From positions 248,001 to 312,000 of the forward strand of contig DASRBN010000030.1 of the NCBI GenBank assembly GCA_035653615.1: a DNA stretch of 64,000 bases, read 5' to 3'. Positions 25,718 to 33,941 of the stretch are shown one piece after another. The stretch is from Ktedonobacteraceae bacterium. Its GTDB lineage: Bacteria > Chloroflexota > Ktedonobacteria > Ktedonobacterales > Ktedonobacteraceae. A model generated the notes under the pieces. That model had not been told where the DNA came from. It searched no databases and saw only the letters and a list, made by a program, of their open reading frames with translations. Each line of letters starts with the position of its first letter. The stretch's first letter is position 1. The translations under genes and the position numbers were made by a program.

Positions 25718-27322
25718 TTGCTCGAAGACGTACAATTGTTCACCACTTCGGACCTACAGCGATTGCACCACCTCGCATCGGATCGTGTCGTCGTGCTGAA
25801 TGGAGATATTGGACCGCTCACTATTGAACAAGAAGAGGCTCTCTGTGCATTCATCGCGCAGGGAGGTGGGCTGGTGTGTGTAGGTGATGCGGCAGAAGCT
25901 TACCATGAAAACCCGCTACTGGGCGAGGTATTAGGCCATATTCATGGGTTCTGCACGCCGCGTACCGAGATTATTGCTCGCGTAGCCACATCCGATCACT
26001 ACCTGACCCGTCGTTTTGACCCATCCTTCACCGTATTTGAAGCAGTCTACATGCTGGATAGTGTTCCGCCGGATGCCGAGATTCTCTGGCGTAGCTCCTG
26101 GCACTATGCGACACACGTCCTGGCCTATGCCCGTACATATGGCCGGGGACGTGTTTTTTGCACCACGCTGGGCAGCGCTCGTGAAACGCAGGAACTGCCA
26201 ATTTTCCAGCAGATGCTTAACCGGGCGATGCGTTATGCCTCTGGCGTGGAGACGGAGGAGCAGGTCAAACGCGTAGCGATGATCGGCTACGGCGCGATTG
26301 GCTTCGAACACGGCACCGCCATCAGCGAAGTACCAGGATTAGCATATACCCTGATCTGTGATCGCAATGAGGAGCGTTTAGAGGCAGCGCGAAAGGCTTT
26401 TCCGGGCGTGAGTACCTGCACCGATCTATCCCAGGTGGCGGCAGACCCCAGTATCGATGTGGTCATCATTTCCACGCCGCCCAATACACACGCCGAAATA
26501 TCCATGCAGATGCTACGAGCGGGCAAGCATGTGGTTTCAGAAAAGCCATTTTGTTTAACAACGTCCGAGGCCGATGCAATGATTCAACTGGCGCAGGAGA
26601 AGCAGCTGGCTCTGACAGTGTACCAGTGCCGGCGCTGGGACCCGGACTACCTGGCAATTCAGAAGGTACTCAAGCAGGGAACGATTGGCCCCGTGTTTCA
26701 CATGGAAACATTCATCGGTGGCTATGCCCATCCTTGTGATTACTGGCATTCACACGAGCCGATCTCTGGCGGCGTGTTCTATGATTGGGGGTCGCATTAC
26801 CTGGACTGGATTCTGCAGCTGATTCCTGATAACGTGGTGAGCGTGCGTGGCATCGAACACAAGCGTGTCTGGCACGATATCACTAATGCAGACCATTCGG
26901 TCGTCTACCTGCGCTTTGCGGGTGGGCAGGAAGCGGAATTTATGCACTCGGATATCGCAGCTGCGATGAAGCCGAAGTGGTATATCCTGGGCGAACGGGG
27001 AGCGATTGTAGGACACTGGCGGCAGGAAATCGTGAAAACACGACGCTGGTCCGGTGATCTGATCGAAGAGCGACTGGCGCCATCGGAGGCGTTACCTGAA
27101 GTGTTTGTCTATACCCGTGAAACGAGCGGAGCAATCCACGAGCAGCGCCTGATGTTGTCCGAAGCGCCCCGTTATGCCTTTCATCGCAACCTGGCAAACC
27201 ACCTGCATTGTGGTGAGCCGCTGGCCGTGCTGCCAGAAGAATCGCGCCGCAATATTGCGGTAATGGAGGCGGCCAAGAGGTCAGCTGAGCGCGGCGGGGA
27301 GACAATTGCCCTGGAGTGCTAA
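25718..27322 (+). CDS. ThuA-like domain fused to Gfo/Idh/MocA oxidoreductase
   Basis: A 534-residue two-domain protein. Residues 1-185 resemble the ThuA/glutamine-amidotransferase-like fold (VVVLNGDIGPLTIEQEEALC, FIAQGGGLVCVGDAAEAYHE, GRGRVFCTTLG). Residues about 188-534 are a Gfo/Idh/MocA dehydrogenase with the NAD motif MIGYGAIGFEHG, VVIISTPPNTHAEI and the catalytic EKPF (VVSEKPFCLT). Both families act on sugars and are often neighbours, so an NAD-dependent sugar or polyol oxidation is likely; substrate unknown. The start is TTG, chosen because AGGAG lies 7 bases upstream; the ThuA fold appears to lack its first strand. Confidence 0.8.
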   Translation: MLEDVQLFTTSDLQRLHHLASDRVVVLNGDIGPLTIEQEEALCAFIAQGGGLVCVGDAAEAYHENPLLGEVLGHIHGFCTPRTEIIARVATSDHYLTRRFDPSFTVFEAVYMLDSVPPDAEILWRSSWHYATHVLAYARTYGRGRVFCTTLGSARETQELPIFQQMLNRAMRYASGVETEEQVKRVAMIGYGAIGFEHGTAISEVPGLAYTLICDRNEERLEAARKAFPGVSTCTDLSQVAADPSIDVVIISTPPNTHAEISMQMLRAGKHVVSEKPFCLTTSEADAMIQLAQEKQLALTVYQCRRWDPDYLAIQKVLKQGTIGPVFHMETFIGGYAHPCDYWHSHEPISGGVFYDWGSHYLDWILQLIPDNVVSVRGIEHKRVWHDITNADHSVVYLRFAGGQEAEFMHSDIAAAMKPKWYILGERGAIVGHWRQEIVKTRRWSGDLIEERLAPSEALPEVFVYTRETSGAIHEQRLMLSEAPRYAFHRNLANHLHCGEPLAVLPEESRRNIAVMEAAKRSAERGGETIALEC

Positions 27323-27374
27323 CCCTTCGCTTACTTGTTCGATCTTCATTTTTTCGTTAAGCTATGGTAAGAGA

Positions 27375-27408
27375 TCTGTAGGGACAGCGACTCGTCCTTG
27401 TCCTGGTG
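27375..27408 (+). repeat. Copy of dispersed TGTAGGGACAG repeat
   Basis: TCTGTAGGGACAGCGACTCG continues to GTCCTTGTCCTGGTG, matching the overall form of the repeat at 62001-62030 (left arm TGTAGGGACAG, right arm CTTGTxCCTGTCC) with several changes. It lies in the 200-base gap before the LON-domain gene. Confidence 0.5.
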
Positions 27409-27501
27409 CAGTTGATATAAAAGGGAAGTGTGTGCCGTAGAAGTAACGTTCGATGTAGAAGTAGGATGATGTTCTTCGTTGCGATAAGCCTCAAGATGGG
27501 T

Positions 27502-27514
27502 CCTAATCATTAGG
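27502..27514. promoter_or_regulatory. Palindrome overlapping the ribosome site of the LON-domain gene
   Basis: CCTAAT-C-ATTAGG is a perfect 13-base palindrome whose right end provides the first bases of the ribosome site TAGGAGG, 10 bases before the ATG. It could be an operator or could fold in RNA and mask the ribosome site. Confidence 0.4.
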
Positions 27515-27523
27515 AGGTAGATT

Positions 27524-28183
27524 ATGGCACTTGAGTTACCCTTGTTCCCGCTGAATGTTGTACTCTTCCCCGGTGCAGAACTTCCCTTGCATATCTTCGA
27601 GCCGCGCTATCGACAGATGATTAACGAGTGCTACGAAAAGGCAAAACCCTTTGGAGTAGTGCTGGTGCAGCCGGAGAGTACGCTTTACGAGGAGGAGCCG
27701 TATACTGTCGGCACGATGGCCGAGATAGAGGCCCTTGATCGATTACAGGATGGGCGCATGAACCTCATTGCTAAAGGTACGCAGCGCTTCCGTATCCTGA
27801 GGCAGCACCGCGAGAAGCCCTATCTTTCAGGGATCGTAGAACTCTATAGAGATGTGGCCGAACCGGAGCAAACATTGCTCAGATATGCTAACTATGCGCG
27901 CAATCTTTTCGAATCCTACCTGCAAATTTTGCTTGAAGTGGTTGGTAAGGAGGATATAGAGTTCAATCTTCCTGCCGAGCCAGAAGAGCTTTCGCATTTC
28001 ATTGCCTACTTTCTTGATGTGCAGGATGAGCAAAAGCAGCGCTTCCTGGAATTGACTTCGACAGTGCAGCGTTTACAAGAGGAAGTACATGTTTTGCGCA
28101 AAGAGGTAGCATTCATGCGTGAGATACTGACCATGAGCAACCGCTTCCATACTGATGCTCCCGATCGCAGCATGTTAAATTGA
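27524..28183 (+). CDS. LON substrate-binding domain protein
   Basis: A 219-residue protein made of the N-terminal domain of Lon protease without ATPase or peptidase parts. It opens with LPLFPLNVVLFPGAELPLHI followed by FEPRYRQMINE, the diagnostic start, and contains GVVLVQPES and GRMNLIAKGTQRFRILRQ. The last 60 residues predict a coiled coil (TVQRLQEEVHVLRKEVAFM). Such stand-alone proteins are common, with a role in protein quality control suggested but unproven. AGGAGG precedes the ATG. It converges with the DUF4388-type gene 19 bases away. Confidence 0.88.
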   Translation: MALELPLFPLNVVLFPGAELPLHIFEPRYRQMINECYEKAKPFGVVLVQPESTLYEEEPYTVGTMAEIEALDRLQDGRMNLIAKGTQRFRILRQHREKPYLSGIVELYRDVAEPEQTLLRYANYARNLFESYLQILLEVVGKEDIEFNLPAEPEELSHFIAYFLDVQDEQKQRFLELTSTVQRLQEEVHVLRKEVAFMREILTMSNRFHTDAPDRSMLN

Positions 28184-28202
28184 AGCTGTCTCTATTACGC
28201 CA

Positions 28203-28925
28203 TCAGATTTCGATCAATTGCAACTCCTTGAGCCTCTGGAGTGACATGTAGACTTCGGTCAGAGAACGCCGTGTAAGCTGGATCAAATCGGCAACTGTGC
28301 GCTTATCGTTGATGAGAAGGAAGATGGTTCGATCATAGCGGGTAAGGTTCGTGATTGGGTAGTTCCTTGCCTGTTTGGTGAGAAAGGGGATATGTTTTTC
28401 AGGCCCGGCGCTGGCGAGATCGTTCGCCCCTGGAGCCTCTGCTGGCGGCTGTTTAGCGATATCTGAAGAGGGAACGGTGTATGCAATGCCATCCTCATGC
28501 ACGCTCTGTGTGTAGGGGCTCTCTTCTGGCAGTGGTTTTCTAGTGATAGAACTGGTTGGCATGCTCGCCCGGATAGCGGGAATTGGCCGTGTTATTGAGG
28601 ATGATGGAATTTGAGCATGAGCCTGTGGATTCTGGTTGCCAGACGGGGTATTTCTGGGAGGTGGTAACTGCCGTTGAGCTTCTTTGGCATAAAATATAAA
28701 ATGAATCTCGCCCCAACCATTCATCCACCTCAAGATAGATTCGTTCGCATCATCCTCGTAGGTTCCCCAACGCACCCGCACAGGCTGGCCATGCACGATA
28801 GCCAGACTCGCTTCTTCTTTACGCGTGCTGCTGGCCCGTCGCACTATGAGTACCCCCGTGAGCCGGTACATCATCAGGTGCCTGATGACAGCTGCCAGTG
28901 AGGGTGCAGAATAGATATGGGCCAT
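28203..28925 (-). CDS. DUF4388-like protein with C-terminal winged helix
   Basis: A 240-residue protein with the same plan as the product of 11681-12283: an N-terminal DUF4388-like domain (IRHLMMYRLTGVLIVRRASS, LAIVHGQPVRVRWG, SILRWMNGWGEIHFIF), a Pro/Ser-rich linker (residues about 90-170) and a C-terminal 55-residue winged-helix-like part (LTRYDRTIFLLINDKRTVAD ... LQRLKELQLIEI). The final parts of the two proteins are clearly alike. Function unknown, signalling is inferred. AGGAG lies 9 bases before the ATG. Confidence 0.7.
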   Translation of the reverse strand: MAHIYSAPSLAAVIRHLMMYRLTGVLIVRRASSTRKEEASLAIVHGQPVRVRWGTYEDDANESILRWMNGWGEIHFIFYAKEAQRQLPPPRNTPSGNQNPQAHAQIPSSSITRPIPAIRASMPTSSITRKPLPEESPYTQSVHEDGIAYTVPSSDIAKQPPAEAPGANDLASAGPEKHIPFLTKQARNYPITNLTRYDRTIFLLINDKRTVADLIQLTRRSLTEVYMSLQRLKELQLIEI

Positions 28926-29186
28926 GGCTTAGGACTCCTCGTCTAGTGTATTTGCACTTGACGTTTTCGGTTTTGGCACCTATACTACTCCCATCAGAGG
29001 CGGCAGGGGCCATATCGTTTTCCTTAGCCCGTATAGGGGATTGAAACCTGATTACATCCTGCAACAGACTTGCCGCCCCATATTACCTGAATATGATACA
29101 CAAGTATATCCTACTGAATTGTATGCATCTACTGCCCATCTGTCAAGAACCGGCTGCTTGAAGATGACTCTTGGGTAATTGCAAAA

Positions 29187-29636
29187 TTAGCTCTGCTCCT
29201 CTTCGGAGAGGCTATACATCCCTGGCTCAAGAACATCGGGTCTGTAAATCTCAGTTTCCTCTTCGTTCGGGTCTATAAGTCCTACAGTGTAGGTATCGGA
29301 GAGATAGCCCTCTTTAGCAAGCGCCGAAAGCGCCGGAAACAGCGTTGTGAGCGTCTGTTTGAAGTGTTCGGTATCCGTACAACTCCATTCCAGGCCTATA
29401 TCTGTTCCTGCCTTACTGCTTGCCGGTGTGTATATCTCAACAATGCAAGCGTAGTTTTTGCTCCCATCATCGGAAACGATAATTTTAGGATTAAAGGTCA
29501 TCGTTCCGCTCCGTTTGCCTTGATTCATCATGCTTTTACCTGCCGTGGCATTGAGTCGCTGTACAACTTTGAAGACTTCCGCGAACATCAGTTCACCTGC
29601 CGCGCGATCATTGATAGGTTTTTGAGGAGTTGCCAT
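29187..29636 (-). CDS. Hypothetical protein, 149 aa
   Basis: I do not recognise this soluble acidic protein. It has a mixed alpha/beta composition: NDRAAGELMFAEVFKVVQRL, then SGTMTFNPKIIVSDDGSKNY, FKQTLTTLFPALSALAKEGY and an acidic C-terminus (LIDPNEEETEIYRPD). No signal peptide, membrane segment or catalytic motif is visible. The ATG at 29636 with AAGGA 10 bases upstream is preferred to one nine codons earlier that lacks a good ribosome site. It stands alone. Confidence 0.65.
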   Translation of the reverse strand: MATPQKPINDRAAGELMFAEVFKVVQRLNATAGKSMMNQGKRSGTMTFNPKIIVSDDGSKNYACIVEIYTPASSKAGTDIGLEWSCTDTEHFKQTLTTLFPALSALAKEGYLSDTYTVGLIDPNEEETEIYRPDVLEPGMYSLSEEEQS

Positions 29637-29714
29637 AGTTTGAATATCCTTTCTCTGTGACATATTTACTTTCTACTTCATATCACATGCAAGCAAACCG
29701 GAGCGCAGGTGTAG

Positions 29715-29852
29715 GGAATTCTCCCTAGACAGGGGTTCGGCCTGGTTGGCTCGCACACCTATGCCCAAACGGGAACCTATACCGTGACCCTGCTGGTAAG
29801 CGATCAGGGCGGTAGCCAGGTAAGCAAAACGGTGAGCGTCACTGTCAACTAA
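29715..29852 (+). pseudogene. Remnant of a PKD-domain protein (C-terminal fragment)
   Basis: A 45-codon frame with no start codon reads FGLVGSHTYAQTGTYTVTLL followed by VSDQGGSQVSKTVSVTVN and a stop. This is the closing half of a PKD domain (H-T-Y ... G-x-Y-T-V-T-L), normally found in large secreted proteins. Nothing upstream continues it, so it is the leftover 3' end of a deleted or decayed gene. Confidence 0.65.
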
Positions 29853-30149
29853 TGCAAGACCTGGCAGATCGCCATCCGGCCTTTCCATAGAAATGCAGGG
29901 TGGCGTCTGCCAGGAGCGAACAGCAGAGCGACATGGAGAAACTATAGAGAAGTGTACACCAGAGGTCATATTGCTGCCGCGTGAAAGAGGATATACTATG
30001 GAAGTTGAACAAATGCGATGGGCGCCAGGCAACGGCTGGGAACGTACTCTACAATGAAACGGCAAGCAAAACGATTCAGCCGCTGAAATGTAGAGGCACT
30101 CCTTGCGGTGTCATTAGCATACATACATGCGACCTACAGGAGAAAAACG
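29853..30149. other. Intergenic region before the acyl-CoA ligase
   Basis: About 300 bases without a convincing gene. No clear -35/-10 pair was identified, although the promoter of the acyl-CoA ligase operon should lie here. Confidence 0.4.
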
Positions 30150-31895
30150 ATGGGAATCAGCAACGATGGCCTGTCCTACTGGCAGGCCGAAAGCGGGGGA
30201 ATTGATCTTCTTGACATGACGATTGGGGATCTGCTTGATCGTCGCGCAAACGAGCATCCTTCGCAGGAGGCGGTCGTCTTTTCGTGTCAAACTGGATTTG
30301 AGGGAAGCTCTGAGCTACGCTGGACTTACCAGGAGTACCGCGAACGAGCTAACCAGGTCGCTCGCGGCCTGATGGCCCTGGGACTGGACAAAGGCGAGCA
30401 TATCGCGGTATGGGCTACCAACCTGCCCGAATGGCTCTTACTGGAAATGGGCGCAGCCAAAGCGGGCCTTGTGTTGGTCACGATCAATCCCGCCTACCGG
30501 GCGCAGGAACTGGAGTACGTACTCAAGCAAGGTGATGTGTGTGCGCTCTTCTTGATGGCAAGCGTGCGCGACCATAATTGCCTGGCGACACTGCGCGCAC
30601 TGGTGACTCCTGGTGAGCAGAACGGCCAGGTGAGTAGCACGCGCTTGCCCATGCTGCGTTCGGTCTGCCTGCTCGGTCCAACCCCAGAAGATGCATTCGG
30701 TCAGGAGAAGTGGCGTCCACTTCTCTTTGAGGAGATGGTTGCTGCCGGTTCGCAGATCGACGAGGATGTACTGCGTGCGCGGCAGGTCTCAGTTAATCCG
30801 CGGGACGCGGCTCAGATTCAGTATACCTCTGGCACGACCGGTTTCCCCAAGGGTGCGATGCTGCGGCACCACAGCATTCTCAATAATGCCATGATCGTGG
30901 CGCGAGAGTGGGGGCTTGACCAGGGTGATCGCTATTGTAATCCCATGCCTTTCTTTCATACCGGTGGTTGCGTCATCAGTGTGTTGGGACCACTGGCGGC
31001 TGGCGCAGTTGTGCATCCCCTGCTGTCCTTCCATCCCCTGACTGCATTACAGGTCATCAGTCGCGAACGCTGCACAACCCTGCTTGCCGTTCCTACTATG
31101 CTGCTCGCCATGTTGCAACATCCTGACTTTGAGCGGTACGATCTCTCCTCGCTTGTGCGGATCGGTACGGGTGGCGCGTCTGTGCCCGTTTCCCTGATCG
31201 AACAGGTGACTGAGCGCATAGGGGCCAGCGTCTGTAACTTCTATGGCCAGACCGAGGCGAGTCCGTTTATTACCAAAACGTTACCGGATGATCCGTTTGA
31301 ATTGCAAGCCACGACGGTCGGTCTACCGCTGCCACATAGCGAGGTCAAGCTGGTCAGTCCGGCGAACGGCGGAACTGTACCGCTTGGAGCGCGCGGCGAA
31401 TGCTGCTGCCGGGGTTACCAAGTCATGGCCGGTTACTACCAGATGTCGGAGCAGACCAGGGCGGCCATTGATAGCGAGGGCTGGCTGCATACGGGTGACC
31501 TGGCGACCATGGATGCCCGCGGCTACCTCAGCATCGTGGGGCGCCTCAAAGAGATGGTCATTCGCGGCGGCGAAAATATCTTTCCGCGCGAAATCGAGGA
31601 GTTTTTGCTGCGCCATCCCCAGGTAGGCGAGGTCTATGTCGTCGGTGTGCCTGACGCCTTCTTTGGCGAGGAGCTACTGGCCGTGGTGCGTCTCAAGGAA
31701 GGAGTAGCAGTCACGGAGCAAGATCTGCGTGCCTTCTGTAAAGGGCAGATCAGCCACCAGAAGGTGCCGCGCTACTTCCAGTTCGTGGACGCCTTCCCAA
31801 TGACGGCCAGCGGAAAGGTGCAAAAATTCATCCTGCGCGAGCGGGCTATTCAGGCCCTGGGATTGCAAGAGGTCGCAAACAACACAAAGGCATAG
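30150..31895 (+). CDS. AMP-forming acyl-CoA synthetase
   Basis: A 581-residue member of the adenylate-forming family, which activates a carboxylic acid as acyl-AMP and transfers it to CoA. The P-loop is YTSGTTGFPKGAMLRHHS; later come FYGQTEASPF, the hinge block WLHTGDLATMDARGYLSIVG and the C-terminal FPMTASGKVQKF with the catalytic Lys. The closest recognised type is a medium/long-chain fatty acyl-CoA ligase. The ATG at 30150 has AGGAG 8 bases upstream. A crotonase gene follows 34 bases later, pointing to fatty-acid degradation or use of a related acid. Confidence 0.9.
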   Translation: MGISNDGLSYWQAESGGIDLLDMTIGDLLDRRANEHPSQEAVVFSCQTGFEGSSELRWTYQEYRERANQVARGLMALGLDKGEHIAVWATNLPEWLLLEMGAAKAGLVLVTINPAYRAQELEYVLKQGDVCALFLMASVRDHNCLATLRALVTPGEQNGQVSSTRLPMLRSVCLLGPTPEDAFGQEKWRPLLFEEMVAAGSQIDEDVLRARQVSVNPRDAAQIQYTSGTTGFPKGAMLRHHSILNNAMIVAREWGLDQGDRYCNPMPFFHTGGCVISVLGPLAAGAVVHPLLSFHPLTALQVISRERCTTLLAVPTMLLAMLQHPDFERYDLSSLVRIGTGGASVPVSLIEQVTERIGASVCNFYGQTEASPFITKTLPDDPFELQATTVGLPLPHSEVKLVSPANGGTVPLGARGECCCRGYQVMAGYYQMSEQTRAAIDSEGWLHTGDLATMDARGYLSIVGRLKEMVIRGGENIFPREIEEFLLRHPQVGEVYVVGVPDAFFGEELLAVVRLKEGVAVTEQDLRAFCKGQISHQKVPRYFQFVDAFPMTASGKVQKFILRERAIQALGLQEVANNTKA

Positions 31896-31929
31896 CGATA
31901 GACTGATATTGAAAGGGACAGGTGATGCG

Positions 31930-32697
31930 ATGTCAACACTAGAACTAGAGACGATGCGTTGTGAAGTCAATGGCCTGCTGGCAAGGCTACGACTCAATCG
32001 ACCGGAGGTACTCAATGCTGCCAACCGTGCCTGGGTTCAGGACCTGGTCACGGTGACCGATTTTTTGACCCACGATGTCCAGGCGCGGGTGGTGCTAGTG
32101 AGTGGAGAAGGGCGGGCCTTTAGCAGTGGGATGGATACGAAAGAACTGGCCCGCGAAAACATCACGATCGATTGGTTCGAGACCTGGGAGCGCGGCGTGA
32201 CGGCACTGGCCGAACTGAATGCCATCACTATAGCAGCCATTCAGGGCTATTGCCTGGGCGGCGGGCTACAACTGGCGCTGGCGTGTGACCTGCGTATTGC
32301 CAGCAGCGATGCTATTTTCAGTATTCCTGCCGTTAAAGAGGGTGTAGCGGCCTACATTGCCACAGTGCGCTTAGCTCGATTGATTGGGGCAGCCGCTGCC
32401 AAAGAGCTGTGCCTGCTGGGTCGCCGTTTTAGCGCCGAGGAAGCCCGGGCGCTACGACTTGTCACGGAAGTGGTTCCTCTCACCATGCTGGAAGAACGGG
32501 CGCTTGCTATGGCGCAAGAACTGCTCAGCATTCCTTTCCCGGCACTTCTCTATACCAAACGCCAGATCGATCGCGCGTTTAGCCAGGATATCGCACTGTT
32601 TCAGCACGAGATGACTGCTGTATATGAGGACTGCCTGCGTTCAACCGAACATGCCGCTGTTAAGGCGGAACTAAAGGCGCGTGAGAAAACCCCATAG
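31930..32697 (+). CDS. Enoyl-CoA hydratase/isomerase family protein
   Basis: A 255-residue crotonase-fold enzyme acting on acyl-CoA thioesters. The oxyanion-hole blocks are GRAFSSGMDTKELA and IQGYCLGGGLQLALACDLRI. The region of the usual catalytic Glu reads FSIPAVKEGVAAYIATVRLA, so one Glu is present but the context differs from classical hydratase, and dehydratase, isomerase or hydrolase activity is equally possible. It follows the acyl-CoA ligase by 34 bases in a probable two-gene operon. The ATG at 31930 fits the family N-terminus better than an in-frame TTG at 31909. Confidence 0.85.
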   Translation: MSTLELETMRCEVNGLLARLRLNRPEVLNAANRAWVQDLVTVTDFLTHDVQARVVLVSGEGRAFSSGMDTKELARENITIDWFETWERGVTALAELNAITIAAIQGYCLGGGLQLALACDLRIASSDAIFSIPAVKEGVAAYIATVRLARLIGAAAAKELCLLGRRFSAEEARALRLVTEVVPLTMLEERALAMAQELLSIPFPALLYTKRQIDRAFSQDIALFQHEMTAVYEDCLRSTEHAAVKAELKAREKTP

Positions 32698-33031
32698 CCA
32701 TTTAGTAGAAAGGGGCACTTGTTATCATGCCAGCAAACATTTTTGTATTGCTACACAAGATATCCGCTTCCATATAGAACTTTCTTCCTATATTCCTATT
32801 CCGTTTTCCTGTTCCAACTATGGGTAACTCCAGGTTCAATTGATACGATTGTGAGACTGGTAACGCATCCTGATACAGGGATATCTCCTTGCCCGGAGTA
32901 TTCTCATGCGTGGTATATTGGACATTGGAAGCGGTGATTTCAGACATCTCGCTTCATAATTTAAATTAATGTATATAACAATAATGATTGCCAACAGTAG
33001 AAAATACTTTTGGCTCAAGGAGAGACAACCT
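32698..33031. other. Intergenic region, nothing recognised
   Basis: About 330 AT-rich bases separate the crotonase gene from the COG4705-type gene. I see no gene, terminator with a T-run, or clear promoter pair, only AT-rich sequence just before the next ribosome site. Confidence 0.4.
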
Positions 33032-33862
33032 ATGAGCAAATTTATACCAGGGCGCCAGTTGGATAATAATCCTGGCGATCTCAGCGTTCTTGATACCCGG
33101 CCTATGCCTCGTGTAGTTCAGGGCTTGAGGAAGGTTCCGGAAATTACGATCTATTTCTGGATCATCAAATTGTTGACTACCGCCATGGGCGAATCAACCT
33201 CTGATTATCTGGTTCATGCAATCGATCCGGTGATTGCTGTGGGACTCGGAGGTATTGGCCTGCTGATCGCTCTGATACTACAGTTCTACGTGCGTCGATA
33301 TGTCGCATGGATCTACTGGTTAGCGGCTCTTATGGTCGCTGTATTCGGCACCATGGCTGCCGACGCTGTGCATATTGTGCTGGGAGTGCCATATGTAGTC
33401 TCGACTGTTTTCTTTGCGATTGTACTGGCCATTATCTTCGTTGTCTGGTATAGGAGCGAGAAAACGTTGTCCATCCACAGCATCACTACGCGCCGCCGCG
33501 AGCTGTTTTACTGGGCTGCGATCATGGCGACCTTCGCGCTGGGTACCGCTACCGGTGATTTGACTGCCTTTACTTTCAACCTGGGCTTCTTCCCTTCAGC
33601 CGTGCTGTTTATGATAGTGATCGCTATACCCGCGATTGGCTACTTTCTGTTCGGCCTGAACGAGATTTTTGCTTTCTGGTTTGCCTATATCATCACGCGC
33701 CCGCTCGGCGCTTCATTTGCCGACTGGTTTGGGAAACCGCGCGACGTGCGTGGGCTTGGCCTGGGCGATGGAGTGGTTAGTGTAGTGCTTGCAATTTTGA
33801 TCATCATCTTTGTAGGCTACCTGACAGTCACTCGTAAGGATATAAAAAGCGACCAGCAATAG
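33032..33862 (+). CDS. COG4705-type polytopic membrane protein
   Basis: A 276-residue membrane protein with about eight helices. The recognisable block is KVPEITIYFWIIKLLTTAMG followed by ESTSDYLVH, repeated in weaker form in the second half (FALGTATGDLTAFTFNLGFF, and YIITRPLGASFADWFGKPRD). This pattern is typical of an uncharacterised family sometimes linked to manganese or acid tolerance; function here unknown. AAGGAGAG lies before the ATG at 33032, and the N-terminal 35 residues are soluble. Confidence 0.75.
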   Translation: MSKFIPGRQLDNNPGDLSVLDTRPMPRVVQGLRKVPEITIYFWIIKLLTTAMGESTSDYLVHAIDPVIAVGLGGIGLLIALILQFYVRRYVAWIYWLAALMVAVFGTMAADAVHIVLGVPYVVSTVFFAIVLAIIFVVWYRSEKTLSIHSITTRRRELFYWAAIMATFALGTATGDLTAFTFNLGFFPSAVLFMIVIAIPAIGYFLFGLNEIFAFWFAYIITRPLGASFADWFGKPRDVRGLGLGDGVVSVVLAILIIIFVGYLTVTRKDIKSDQQ

Positions 33863-33874
33863 CCTCCCATAGCA

Positions 33875-33883
33875 TGGTATAAT
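33875..33883 (+). promoter_or_regulatory. Extended -10 promoter
   Basis: TGGTATAAT provides a perfect -10 with TGn extension, 59 bases before the next gene's ATG. No matching -35 box is evident. Confidence 0.5.
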
Positions 33884-33941
33884 CTAATCCATAAATTACA
33901 GCATGGTTGATAAATAGTGACTTGCACGGGGGAGTTGTTTT

